A stretch of 64,000 nt of DNA from JAFHCF01 sp048497495 (GTDB lineage Bacteria > Pseudomonadota > Alphaproteobacteria > Rhizobiales > Ancalomicrobiaceae): assembly GCA_048497495.1 (NCBI GenBank), contig JAFHCF010000162.1:1-64000 (forward strand), read 5' to 3'. Shown piece after piece: positions 33,328 to 42,764 of the stretch. A model generated the notes under the pieces. That model was not told the origin of the DNA and searched no databases. It saw only the letters and a program-made list of their open reading frames with translations. The first letter of the stretch is position 1; the number at the start of each line of letters is the position of its first letter. Both the position numbers and the translations under genes were made by a program.

Positions 33328-33443
33328 CGGTCGGGGATGCCGACGCATCCGCCCGTCGTAGACATGCGAATTTCTCATGGGCATCGGCGGCATGAGAAAT
33401 TCGCGGAGGGAGCACCGAAGATCGGCTTCAATGCCCTTCGGTC
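33328..33443. repeat. Three-hairpin intergenic repeat, copy 2
   Basis: Same order as 25123-25239: hairpin A from 33328 (CGGTCGGGGATGC), hairpin B at 33364-33404 (GCGAATTTCTCAT / ATGAGAAATTCGC), and hairpin C at 33414-33442 (ACCGAAG / CTTCGGT). In hairpin C the A-T pair of copy 1 (ACCAAAG / CTTTGGT) is replaced by G-C on both arms, a compensatory change. The copy lies between convergent genes, ending two bases before the nadD stop. Confidence 0.85.
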
Positions 33444-34103
33444 TCACGCGGTCAGGCCGCGCCGCCTCAATTCGGTCGACGACAGGTCGATGCGCGGCCC
33501 GTGCAGGAAGCACCAGGCGGGCGGGTGACGGCCGGCGAGGGCGGGGGCGTCGATCTCGGGGATGCGGGCATCGGCGAGCGCCTGGGCGGCCGGCGCGTGC
33601 AGCGGCGCCAGCGAGGCCTCGGGGCGGTCGACCACGGCGATCGGCACGGCGCCGGCGATGCGGCGCCAGTGCTGCCAACGATGAAATCCGGCGAGATTGT
33701 CCGCGCCCATCACCCAGACGAAGCGCACCCCCGGCGCCATGGCGACGAGGCGTTCGACCGAACGCCACGTATAGGGCGAGCCGAAGCCGACCTCGCAGGC
33801 GGTGACGGTGATGCGCGAATCGGCCAAGAGGGCGCGGGTGGCGACCAGGCGCCGGCCGAGGGCGGCGAGATTGGATCCGCTCTTCAGCGGATTGCCCGGC
33901 GTCACCAAGACCCACAGGCGATCGAGGCCGAGCCGCGCCAGGGCGGTGCGGGCGACGTGGAGATGGCCGAGGTGGGGCGGATTGAAGGAACCGCCGAAGA
34001 GGCCGATGCGCATGCCCCGGGCGAACGGCGGCACGCGGAGATCGACGCGCGCCACGCCCTCGCCCCATCTCTCCACCGGATCCAGTCGCGCGGGGTCTCT
34101 CAC
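33444..34103 (-). CDS. nadD: Nicotinate-nucleotide adenylyltransferase
   Basis: Forms deamido-NAD from nicotinate mononucleotide and ATP. The 219-residue frame has the nucleotidyltransferase motif GLFGGSFNPPHLGHLHVA, then VTPGNPLKS, FVWVMGADNL and the C-terminal motif DLSSTELRRR (ISSTxIR type). The conserved part begins at MRIGLFGG (residue 30), and the upstream part is common in relatives. One base separates it from the proA stop. Confidence 0.93.
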   Translation of the reverse strand: MRDPARLDPVERWGEGVARVDLRVPPFARGMRIGLFGGSFNPPHLGHLHVARTALARLGLDRLWVLVTPGNPLKSGSNLAALGRRLVATRALLADSRITVTACEVGFGSPYTWRSVERLVAMAPGVRFVWVMGADNLAGFHRWQHWRRIAGAVPIAVVDRPEASLAPLHAPAAQALADARIPEIDAPALAGRHPPAWCFLHGPRIDLSSTELRRRGLTA

Positions 34104-34104
34104 C

Positions 34105-35400
34105 TCAGGGCCGGACCTGTCCGGTGCCGCGCACCCGGTACTTGAAGGAGACGAGCTGGTCGACGCCGACCGGCCCTCGGGCGTGCATCTTGCCGGTGGC
34201 GATGCCGATCTCGGCGCCCATGCCGAATTCGCCGCCGTCGGCGAACTGGGTCGAGGCGTTCCACAGCAGGATCGCCGAATCGATCTCGTTCATGAAACGG
34301 GCGGCGGTCGCGTCGTCGTCGGTGACGATCGCCTCGGTGTGGTGGGAGCCGTGGTGCTCGATGTGGTCGATGGCGCCGGCCACCCCGTCGACGAGGCCGA
34401 CGGTGATGATCGGGCCGAGGTATTCGGTCGACCAGTCGGCCTCGGTCGCCGGCGTCGCGTCGGGGACGGCGGCGCGGACCTCCGCCGAGGCGCGGATCTC
34501 GCAGCCGGCGGCGCGCAGCGCCTCGACCAGCGGCACCAGATGGGTGGGGGCGCAAGCGCGGTCGACGAGAAGCGTCTCGGCGGCGCCGCAGATGCCGGTG
34601 CGGCGCATCTTGGCGTTGACGACGATGCGGGTCGCCATGGCGAGGTCGGCGGCGACATCGACGTAGACGTGGCAGATCCCCTCGAGGTGGGAGAAGACGG
34701 GCACGCGGGCGTCGGCCTGGACGCGGGCGACCAGGGACTTGCCGCCGCGCGGCACGATGACGTCGACGTTGCCGGAGAGCCCGGCGAGCATCAGCCCGAC
34801 GGCGGCGCGGTCGGCGACGGGGACGAGTTGGACGGCGTCCTCGGGGAGGCCGGCGGAGGCTAGCCCCCGGCGCAGGGCGCCGACGATGGCGGCCGAGGAG
34901 CGCAGGGCGTCCGACCCGCCGCGCAGGATGGCGGCGTTGCCGGCCTTCAGGCACAGCGCGCCGGCGTCCGCCGTGACGTTGGGACGGCTCTCGTAGACGA
35001 TGCCGATGACGCCGAGCGGCGTCGCCACCCGTTCGATGTGGAGGCCGTTGGGCCGGTCCCAGGCGGCGAGCACCCGGCCGACCGGATCGGCCAGCCCGGC
35101 GATGTCCTCGAGGCCCGCGGCCATCGCCTCGATACGCTCGGGCGTCAGGGTCAGCCGGTCGACGAAGCTCGCGGCGAGGCCCTTGGCCCGGCCGTCGGCG
35201 ACGTCCGTTTCGTTGGCGGCGAGGATCGCGGGCGCGGCGGCGCGAATCTCGGCGGCCATGGCGGCGAGGGCGGCATTCTTCGCCTCGCTCGGGGCGATGG
35301 CGAGCCGACGGGCGGCGGCGCGGGCGCGGCGGCCGATGTCGTCCATCACCGTCTCGACCGAGGAGATCGGTTCGATCACACGGGCCTCGAGCGTCATCAT
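34105..35400 (-). CDS. proA: Gamma-glutamyl phosphate reductase
   Basis: Reduces gamma-glutamyl phosphate to glutamate semialdehyde with NADPH in proline synthesis. It has 431 residues with the ALDH fold, including GVIGIVYESRPNVTADAGAL, LVPRGGKSLV-type sequence (IVPRGGKSLVARVQ), and the catalytic Cys region MRRTGICGAAETLLVD. The start overlaps the proB stop by four bases, and nadD follows directly. Confidence 0.95.
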   Translation of the reverse strand: MMTLEARVIEPISSVETVMDDIGRRARAAARRLAIAPSEAKNAALAAMAAEIRAAAPAILAANETDVADGRAKGLAASFVDRLTLTPERIEAMAAGLEDIAGLADPVGRVLAAWDRPNGLHIERVATPLGVIGIVYESRPNVTADAGALCLKAGNAAILRGGSDALRSSAAIVGALRRGLASAGLPEDAVQLVPVADRAAVGLMLAGLSGNVDVIVPRGGKSLVARVQADARVPVFSHLEGICHVYVDVAADLAMATRIVVNAKMRRTGICGAAETLLVDRACAPTHLVPLVEALRAAGCEIRASAEVRAAVPDATPATEADWSTEYLGPIITVGLVDGVAGAIDHIEHHGSHHTEAIVTDDDATAARFMNEIDSAILLWNASTQFADGGEFGMGAEIGIATGKMHARGPVGVDQLVSFKYRVRGTGQVRP

Positions 35401-36527
35401 TCCCCCCTGAGCACCATGTGGTCGCGGTGGATCAGTTCCTTGCGACCAGAGTAGCCGAGAATGGCCTCGATTTCATGGGTTCTGCGGCCGAGGATGGCGC
35501 GGGCGTCGCTCGCGTCGTAGGCGACGAGGCCGCGACCCAGTTCCTCGCCCTCGGGACCGAGGATACGGACCGCGTCGCCGCGATGGAATTGGCCCTCGAC
35601 GGCGACGCAGCCGGCGGGCAGCAGGCTCTTGCCGGAGCGCAGCGCCCGCATGGCGCCGGCGTCGACGCGCACCGTGCCGCGAGCGTCGAGCGAGCCGGCG
35701 ATCCACTTCTTGCGCGCCGTCACCGGATCGGCGGCGGGCAGGAACCAGGTCGCGGGCTCGCCGGCGGAGATGGCGGCGAGCGGCGACAGGCGCTTGCCGA
35801 GGGAGATCACCATGGCGGTGCCGCCGTCGGTGGCGATCTTGCCGGCGTCGATCTTGGTCTTCATGCCGCCGCGCGACAACTCCGACCCGGCGCCACCGGC
35901 CATCGCCTCGATTTCGGGCGTGATCTTCTCGACCAGCGGGATCAGGGTGGCGTTCGGGTCCTGATTGGGCGGGGCGGTGTAGAGGCCGTCGATGTCGGAG
36001 AGCAGCACCAGGCAGTCGGCGCCGACCATGGTGGCGACGCGGGCGGCCAGCCGGTCGTTGTCGCCGTAGCGGATCTCGGTGGTCGCCACCGTGTCGTTCT
36101 CGTTGATGATCGGGATGGCGTGGCGCTCGAGCAGGGTGGCGAGCGTCGCCCGGGCGTTGAGATAGCGGCGACGGTCCTCGGTGTCGTCGAGGGTGAGGAG
36201 CACCTGGGCGGCGATGAAGTCGTGGGCGCCGAGGATCTCGGAATAGGCCCGCGCCAGGGCGATCTGGCCGACGGCGGCCGCCGCCTGGCTCTCCTCCAGC
36301 GCCAGGGCACGCTTGGGCAGGCCGAGACGACCGCGCCCCAGCGCGATGGCGCCCGAGGACACCAGCAGGATCTCGCGGCCGCCCTGGGCGAGCCCCACCA
36401 CGTCCCGCGCCAGGCTCTCGAGCCACGGCCAATGAATGTCGCCGGTCGAGCGGTCGACCAGCAGCGCCGAGCCGATCTTGACGACGATGCGACGGTAGTC
36501 CTCGAGGCGGCGGATCATGTGGGCCAA
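35397..36527 (-). CDS. proB: Glutamate 5-kinase
   Basis: First proline-pathway enzyme, 376 residues. It has an amino acid kinase domain (VVKIGSALLVD, LLVSSGAIALGRGRLG, PIINENDTVATTE, ELSRGGMKTKIDAGK) and a C-terminal PUA domain from about 280 (GTVRVDAGAMRALRSGKSLL). It is normally feedback-inhibited by proline. It sits 138 bases after obgE and overlaps proA by four bases. Confidence 0.95.
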   Translation of the reverse strand: MAHMIRRLEDYRRIVVKIGSALLVDRSTGDIHWPWLESLARDVVGLAQGGREILLVSSGAIALGRGRLGLPKRALALEESQAAAAVGQIALARAYSEILGAHDFIAAQVLLTLDDTEDRRRYLNARATLATLLERHAIPIINENDTVATTEIRYGDNDRLAARVATMVGADCLVLLSDIDGLYTAPPNQDPNATLIPLVEKITPEIEAMAGGAGSELSRGGMKTKIDAGKIATDGGTAMVISLGKRLSPLAAISAGEPATWFLPAADPVTARKKWIAGSLDARGTVRVDAGAMRALRSGKSLLPAGCVAVEGQFHRGDAVRILGPEGEELGRGLVAYDASDARAILGRRTHEIEAILGYSGRKELIHRDHMVLRGE

Positions 36528-36665
36528 TCCCTGGCGACGAAATTCGGCGAACGCAGCGCGAGCGCGCCGCTCGAAGACGGCCGATCGGGATTAGGCGCGA
36601 TCCGGCCGAGGATCAAGCGTCGATGCCGGATGGGAGCCCGGCGGCGACGCCGCGACGCGGATGCG

Positions 36666-37709
36666 TCACGGTCGCCAGGGCTCGTCGGGGCTCGTCGGGT
36701 GCTCCAGCTCCTCGGCGGCGTCGGCGCCGTCGATGGCGCGCATCAGGGCGCGCAGGGTCTTCTCGACGTTCTCGCCGGTCGGCGCGGAGATCTGCAGGGG
36801 GACGCGGCGGGCGGCCTTCTTCAGCGCCGCCGCCTTTTCCTCGCGCTCCTCCACGGAGAGCGCGTCGACCTTGGTGAGGGCCACGATCTCGGGCTTGTCG
36901 GCCAAGCCGCCGCCATAGGCCTTTAGCTCCTTGCGGATCACCTTGTAGGCCTTGGCGACGTCGTCCCCGGTGCCGTCGACCAGATGCAGCAGCACCCGGC
37001 AACGCTCGACATGGCCGAGGAAACGGTCGCCGAGCCCGAGACCCTCGTGGGCCCCCTCGATCAGGCCGGGGATGTCGGCGAGGACGAATTCGCGGGCATC
37101 GACCCGGACCACGCCGAGACCGGGATGGAGGGTGGTGAAGGGATAGTCGGCGATCTTCGGCTTGGCCGAGGTGACGGCGGCGAGGAAGGTCGACTTGCCG
37201 GCATTGGGCAGACCGACGAGGCCGGCGTCGGCGATCAGCTTGAGGCGCAGCCAGATCGTCTTCTCCTCGCCCTCCTCGCCGGGGTTGGCGCGGCGCGGCG
37301 CCCGGTTGGTGGAGGACTTGAAGTGGTCGTTGCCGAAGCCGCCGTTGCCGCCGCGCGCCAGCCGGACGCGCTGACCGATCTCGGTCATGTCGGCGAGGAT
37401 GGTCTCGCCGTCCTCGTCGAGGATCTCGGTGCCCTCGGGCACCCGGAGGATCACGTCGTCGGCCTTGGCGCCGTGGCGGTTGCGGCCCATGCCGTGGCCG
37501 CCGGGCTTGCACTTGAAGTGCTGCTGGTAGCGGTAGTCGATCAGGGTGTTGAGGCCGCCGACGCATTCGGCCCAGACGTCGCCACCGCGACCGCCGTCGC
37601 CGCCGTCGGGTCCGCCGAATTCGATGAACTTCTCGCGGCGGAACGACACGCAGCCGGCGCCACCGTCGCCGGAGCGGATATAGACCTTGGCCTGATCGAG
37701 AAATTTCAT
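36666..37709 (-). CDS. obgE: GTPase ObgE/CgtA
   Basis: Ribosome-associated GTPase of 347 residues. The Gly-rich Obg domain comes first (FRREKFIEFGGPDGGDGGRG), then the G domain with G1 GLPNAGKSTFL, G3 DIPGLIEGAHEGLGLG and G4 ALTKVDAL. It lacks the extra C-terminal domain of some Gram-positive forms. It acts in late 50S assembly and stress control. A GNAT gene is just upstream. Confidence 0.95.
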   Translation of the reverse strand: MKFLDQAKVYIRSGDGGAGCVSFRREKFIEFGGPDGGDGGRGGDVWAECVGGLNTLIDYRYQQHFKCKPGGHGMGRNRHGAKADDVILRVPEGTEILDEDGETILADMTEIGQRVRLARGGNGGFGNDHFKSSTNRAPRRANPGEEGEEKTIWLRLKLIADAGLVGLPNAGKSTFLAAVTSAKPKIADYPFTTLHPGLGVVRVDAREFVLADIPGLIEGAHEGLGLGDRFLGHVERCRVLLHLVDGTGDDVAKAYKVIRKELKAYGGGLADKPEIVALTKVDALSVEEREEKAAALKKAARRVPLQISAPTGENVEKTLRALMRAIDGADAAEELEHPTSPDEPWRP

Positions 37710-37755
37710 CGTTTCAACCTCGAGAGGCGCGAGGGATGGTCCCTCGCGCCATCGT

Positions 37756-38370
37756 TCATGCGTTCACCGCGACGGCATTCATACCCGTCGCGCCCTTGGC
37801 CGCCCAGCTCTTCAGCGCCGTCCAGGTCGACCGATCCAGACGGAAGCGATCGATCGGGATCATGCCGCGATGGAAGAGCGACGGCCCCATGCCCTGACCG
37901 GCATATTGGAACCCGCTCTTCTCGAGCACCCGCCGCGAGGCGCCGTTGGTCACCCGGGTCGTCGCCGCCACCGCGTCGACCGCCAGATGGGAGAAGGCGA
38001 GGTCGACGATCGCCTGGGTCGCCTCGGTGGCGTAGCCGCGACCCCAGTGGGGCCGGCCGATCCAGTAGCCGACGACGAAGCGTTCGCCGTCGCGCGGCAT
38101 CAGGCTCACGGTGCCGACGAAGCCGTCGTCCGCGTTCTTGACGTAGACGGCGAGGTTTATACGCGCGGTCGTCACCTCGGTGTTGTCGATGTAGGCGAGG
38201 GCGTCGTCGAGACCGTAGGGATAGGGCAGGGTCGAGAGATTCTCGGCGATGCCGGCGTCGTTGGCGAGTTCGGCGAGGCGGGGGGCGTCGGTGCGAACCG
38301 GCCGGCGCAACACCAGTCTCGAGGTTTCCAGGATCAGGTACGGATCGGGGCCTGCGGCTGTCGTGCTCAT
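37756..38370 (-). CDS. GNAT-family N-acetyltransferase (RimJ/RimL-like)
   Basis: Protein of 204 residues with the GNAT fold: LILETSRLVLRRPVRTDAPR at the start, VVGYWIGRPHWGRGYATEA (acetyl-CoA binding) and VTNGASRRVLEKSGFQYAGQ. This type often modifies protein N-termini or small amines. Position between rpmA and obgE is common in alphaproteobacteria and suggests a ribosome-linked target, but none is proven. Confidence 0.85.
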   Translation of the reverse strand: MSTTAAGPDPYLILETSRLVLRRPVRTDAPRLAELANDAGIAENLSTLPYPYGLDDALAYIDNTEVTTARINLAVYVKNADDGFVGTVSLMPRDGERFVVGYWIGRPHWGRGYATEATQAIVDLAFSHLAVDAVAATTRVTNGASRRVLEKSGFQYAGQGMGPSLFHRGMIPIDRFRLDRSTWTALKSWAAKGATGMNAVAVNA

Positions 38371-38495
38371 CTCGAGCTCCTCCGGTTCGCCCGTCGGTTA
38401 CGGGCAGAAAGGGGCGGAAAAACGAAAGAGGGGAGGATGGTGTCCCATCTCCCCCGCTCGTTCCGCCCTCGGAGGGGCTTTCTGAGTTCAGCGGT

Positions 38496-38534
38496 TTCGA
38501 TCCGCCGGGGTCTCTGGGACACCGGCGGATCGAA
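38496..38534 (-). terminator. Hairpin downstream of rpmA
   Basis: Perfect 13-base arms TTCGATCCGCCGG / CCGGCGGATCGAA with a 13-base loop, 15 bases after the rpmA stop on the minus strand. No T-run follows, so it may attenuate or protect the rplU-rpmA message rather than end it. Confidence 0.5.
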
Positions 38535-38549
38535 GGTCCATTCGCCGGG

Positions 38550-38822
38550 TTACTCCGCTGCCGCTGCCGTATTCGGCATGACGGAAATGTAGATGCGGCC
38601 GTTGGCTTTGGCTCGGAATTGTACGCGGCCGGTCACGACGGCGAAGATGGTGTGGTCGGTGCCCATGCCGACGCCGGTGCCGGGATGCCACTTGGTGCCA
38701 CGCTGGCGCGCGATGATGTTGCCCGGGATCACGGCCTGATCACCGAACTTCTTGATTCCGAGGCGCTTGGATTCGGAATCGCGACCGTTGCGGGAAGAAC
38801 CGCCAGCCTTCTTATGAGCCAT
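38550..38822 (-). CDS. rpmA: 50S ribosomal protein L27
   Basis: Ribosomal protein of 90 residues beginning MAHKKAGGSSRNGRDSESKR, with RQRGTKWHPGTGVGMGTDHT, as usual for L27. The N-terminal tail reaches the peptidyl transferase centre. It lies 100 bases downstream of rplU, the universal order. Confidence 0.97.
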   Translation of the reverse strand: MAHKKAGGSSRNGRDSESKRLGIKKFGDQAVIPGNIIARQRGTKWHPGTGVGMGTDHTIFAVVTGRVQFRAKANGRIYISVMPNTAAAAE

Positions 38823-38922
38823 GGTGTTGCTCCTTCGTCTCGTCTTCGTTCCCGCGCGCCGAGCGGCGTCCTGCGGTCACGTTTCAACTCTAATTCTCCC
38901 GACCGATCGGCCGGGCGGCGGC

Positions 38923-39231
38923 TCAGGCGTTGATCGCGGTGATCTTCACCGTGGTCTGTTCCTGACGGTGACCTTCCTTGCGGCGCCAGCTCTTGCGGCG
39001 GCGCTTCTTGAAGATGATCACCTTCTTGGCGCGGCCCTGCTCGACCACGGTGCCGGAGACGGTGGCGCCGGCGACGGTCGGGGCGCCGACCACGGTGGTC
39101 TCGCCACCGATGAGGAGAACCTGGTCGAAGGTGACGGCCTCACCGGCGTCGCCGGCGAGCTTCTCGATGATGATCACATCGTCGGTGGCGACCTTGTACT
39201 GCTTGCCGCCCGTCTTGATGACCGCGAACAT
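38923..39231 (-). CDS. rplU: 50S ribosomal protein L21
   Basis: Ribosomal protein of 102 residues: MFAVIKTGGKQYKVATDDV at the start and IIFKKRRRKSWRRKEGHRQ near the end, with a short VKITAINA tail. It binds 23S rRNA. A 412-base leader full of small hairpins lies upstream. Confidence 0.97.
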   Translation of the reverse strand: MFAVIKTGGKQYKVATDDVIIIEKLAGDAGEAVTFDQVLLIGGETTVVGAPTVAGATVSGTVVEQGRAKKVIIFKKRRRKSWRRKEGHRQEQTTVKITAINA

Positions 39232-39643
39232 GTCTTACTTTCCTTACCTCTACACGCGCCCTTCGGCGCCGCGCCGTGTCCCGATCGGGACCGAGGTCCC
39301 GGAAGGGATTCCGATGCCGTCCACCCTTCGGGCGGACCGACCCGCGCGAACCTTCGGTTCGGACGGGCGCATCGTCGCGCGGACTTGGAAAACGGCCGAC
39401 ACCGGTCGACGTTCCGCCCCCTCGGGCGAACCGGGGAGGAGGATGTCGGGCCGGTGGCCGTCGAAAGCCTCGGACAGCGATGGGAACCGGGGATCCCCGG
39501 CTCTTCGCGAATGGCGTGGAAATACACACGGAAGGCGGCGCTTGTCAACGAAAGGGGCGCCAGATTCCGTGCCTCGGCGGGCGGTTTCGCACGAATCCGC
39601 CGACGCGGGGCCCGGCCGACGGGACCTGTCCGCCGGGAGCGCC
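39232..39643 (-). promoter_or_regulatory. Hairpin-rich leader upstream of rplU
   Basis: No gene is visible in these 412 bases between phaR and rplU. Short inverted repeats with UUCG-type loops cluster at 39287-39360: GGGACC-GA-GGTCCC (39287-39300), GTCCaCCC-TTC-GGGcGGAC (39319-39337) and GAACC-TTC-GGTTC (39348-39360). Bases nearer phaR may hold its 3-prime end and the rplU promoter. An L21-responsive leader is possible but unproven. Confidence 0.45.
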
Positions 39644-40231
39644 TCAGCTCTTGGCGCCGGCGATGGCGTCGAGCTTCTTCTGCATCTCTTCCATCTGCTG
39701 CTTCAGCCGGTCGAGCTCGCTCGGCTGCGCCGGGCTCGCCGCCGGCGTCTCGTCGCCCTTGGGCGCGAGTTCGGGAATGATCGCGCCGAAGGGCGAGAAC
39801 ATCCGCATGGCGCGCTCGAACATCTCGGTGTTGCGACGGACCTGCTCCTCCATCGCCTCGAAGGCGTTGCCGGGGAAGGCGTGGGTCATCTGCTCGCGGA
39901 ACTTGCCCTGTTCGCGGGTCAGGCTGTCGATGGAGAACTCGAGGTAACTCGGCACCAGGTTCTGCATGCTGTCGCCGTAGAACCGGATCAACTGGCGCAG
40001 GAAGGCGATGGGCAGAAGGTTCTGTCCCTTGTTCTCCTGCTCGAAGATGATCTGGGTCAGTACCGGCCGGGTGATCTCTTCGCCGCTCTTGGCGTCGTAG
40101 ACCACGAAGAGCTCCTCGTTCTTGACCATCTCGGCCAGGTCCTCGAGCGTCACGTAGGACGAGGTGCCGGTGTTGTAGAGCCGCCGGTTGGCGTACTTCT
40201 TGATGATCGTGGGCTCTTCGGTCTTGGCCAT
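39644..40231 (-). CDS. phaR: Polyhydroxyalkanoate synthesis repressor PhaR
   Basis: DNA-binding regulator of 195 residues. The N-terminal domain is diagnostic (IIKKYANRRLYNTGTSSYVT, LEDLAEMVKNEELFVVYDAK), followed by a PHB-binding region (LTQIIFEQENKG, FLRQLIRFYGDSMQ) and a coiled-coil tail. PhaR represses phasin and its own gene until PHB granules titrate it. It is divergent from phaA, with a dyad-rich gap. Confidence 0.93.
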   Translation of the reverse strand: MAKTEEPTIIKKYANRRLYNTGTSSYVTLEDLAEMVKNEELFVVYDAKSGEEITRPVLTQIIFEQENKGQNLLPIAFLRQLIRFYGDSMQNLVPSYLEFSIDSLTREQGKFREQMTHAFPGNAFEAMEEQVRRNTEMFERAMRMFSPFGAIIPELAPKGDETPAASPAQPSELDRLKQQMEEMQKKLDAIAGAKS

Positions 40232-40327
40232 GTTTCTTCTACCGATCCCATGCTTCGACGTCCGCTGCCTCGACCGGATCTACCGTTGCGTGGCGTTCGG
40301 CGTCCTCCCGTCGGAGAGATTAGGTAG

Positions 40328-40380
40328 TTTCGCGGCGAGAGGCCACTGATTTCGTGCAGTGCGGGCATTGCACCGCGAAA
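40328..40380. promoter_or_regulatory. Candidate PhaR operator between phaR and phaA
   Basis: A TGC-rich inverted repeat GTGCA-N10-TGCAC (40354-40373) is partly enclosed by a wider pair TTTCGCGG (40328-40335) / CCGCGAAA (40373-40380). PhaR proteins are reported to bind TGC-rich dyads upstream of their own gene. Assignment is by position and composition only. Confidence 0.45.
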
Positions 40381-40462
40381 TGGGCCGAAAGTCTGTCGCA
40401 CAAGGTCGTGGAATCGCCGCCGGATCAGACGGATTGCCGAGACGTGGGAGGCCTTCGTCTCA

Positions 40463-40492
40463 TTGACAGGGGGTGTGGCGGGCGTCTCTATT
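40463..40492 (+). promoter_or_regulatory. Candidate sigma-70-type promoter for phaA
   Basis: TTGACA (40463-40468), 18 bases, TCTATT (40487-40492), 133 bases before the phaA start. The rest of the 40232-40624 gap shows no gene. Confidence 0.45.
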
Positions 40493-40624
40493 CGGATCGA
40501 CGGTTCTCGCGCCCATCGGCGGGACGAGGTCGGTCGCGCGCCATCGAATCGGTTCGATTTCGGATCGACGACGAGCAATGGCGGCGACCGCTCACTCGGG
40601 AACCCTATTCGGAGGAAAGTAGGA

Positions 40625-41800
<1,176 letters not shown>

Positions 41801-41805
41801 TCGAA

Positions 41806-41827
41806 GCGCGGAGGGAGGTTTCCGCGC
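41806..41827 (+). other. Small intercistronic hairpin between phaA and phaB
   Basis: Arms GCGCGGA / TCCGCGC with an 8-base loop, just after the phaA stop. It may influence relative expression of the two genes; it lacks a T-run. Confidence 0.35.
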
Positions 41828-41927
41828 GCGCCGCTTCGTCGCCTCGGGCGTGACGAGCGGCGCGCCGATCACCCGACATCAGCCGATTTCGGTCGCGAGA
41901 ACCGACGGAACACTTTGGGAGAGAAAG

Positions 41928-42653
41928 ATGAGCAGAGTTGCAGTGGTCACCGGCGGCACGCGCGGTATCGGCGCGGCGATTTCGAAGGCCTTGCACGCCG
42001 AGGGCTATCGCGTCGCGGCGACCTACGGCGGCAACGTCGAGGCGGCGAGGAAGTTCAACGAGGAGACCGGCATCGCGGTCTACCAGTGGGACGTCGGCGA
42101 CTACGACGCCTGCGCCACCGGCATCGCCAAGGTCGAGGCCGAGATCGGCCCGATCGACATCCTGGTCGCCAACGCCGGCATCACCCGTGACGGCCTGTTC
42201 CACAAGATGACCAGGGAACAGTGGTCGTCGGTGATCCGCATCAACCTCGACGGCCTGTTCAACATCACCCGTCCGGTGATCGAAGGCATGCGCAACCGCA
42301 ACTTCGGCCGCATCATCGTCATCTCGTCGATCAACGGCCACAAGGGCCAGTTCGGTCAGGTGAACTATTCGGCGGCCAAGGCCGGCGACATCGGCTTCAT
42401 CAAGGCACTCGCCCAGGAGAGCGCCACCAAGGGCATCACCTGCAACGCCATCACTCCCGGCTACATCGCCACCGAGATGGTCCAGGCGATCCCCGAGGAC
42501 GTGCTCAAGGCGAAGATCCTGCCCTATATCCCGGTCGGCCGTCTCGGCCAGCCCGAGGAGATCGCCCGCGCCGTGGTGTTCCTCGCCTCCGACGAGGCCG
42601 GCTTCATCACCGGCTCGACTCTGTCGATCAACGGTGGTCAGTATCTGACCTGA
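41928..42653 (+). CDS. phaB: Acetoacetyl-CoA reductase
   Basis: NADPH-dependent short-chain dehydrogenase of 241 residues producing (R)-3-hydroxybutyryl-CoA. The cofactor motif VTGGTRGIG (7-15), NAGIT (NNAG position) and catalytic Ser/Tyr/Lys (SSINGHKGQFGQVNYSAAKAG, near 138/151/155) are present. The PhaB-specific sequence GITCNAITPGYIATEMV is also seen. ATG 41928 is preceded by GGGAGAG. A strong terminator follows. Confidence 0.95.
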   Translation: MSRVAVVTGGTRGIGAAISKALHAEGYRVAATYGGNVEAARKFNEETGIAVYQWDVGDYDACATGIAKVEAEIGPIDILVANAGITRDGLFHKMTREQWSSVIRINLDGLFNITRPVIEGMRNRNFGRIIVISSINGHKGQFGQVNYSAAKAGDIGFIKALAQESATKGITCNAITPGYIATEMVQAIPEDVLKAKILPYIPVGRLGQPEEIARAVVFLASDEAGFITGSTLSINGGQYLT

Positions 42654-42678
42654 GACGCGACCATCGTCCGGGTATTCG

Positions 42679-42708
42679 GGAAGGGGCCTCGCGGCCCCTT
42701 CCTTCGTC
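42679..42708 (+). terminator. Terminator after phaAB
   Basis: Perfect 10-base stem GGAAGGGGCC / GGCCCCTTCC with TCGC loop, followed by TTCGTCT, 26 bases after the phaB stop. Confidence 0.75.
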
Positions 42709-42764
42709 TCCGGGCGACCTTCCCGGCGTCCCACCCAACCGCCCGCACCGATCGGGAGAGTTCG

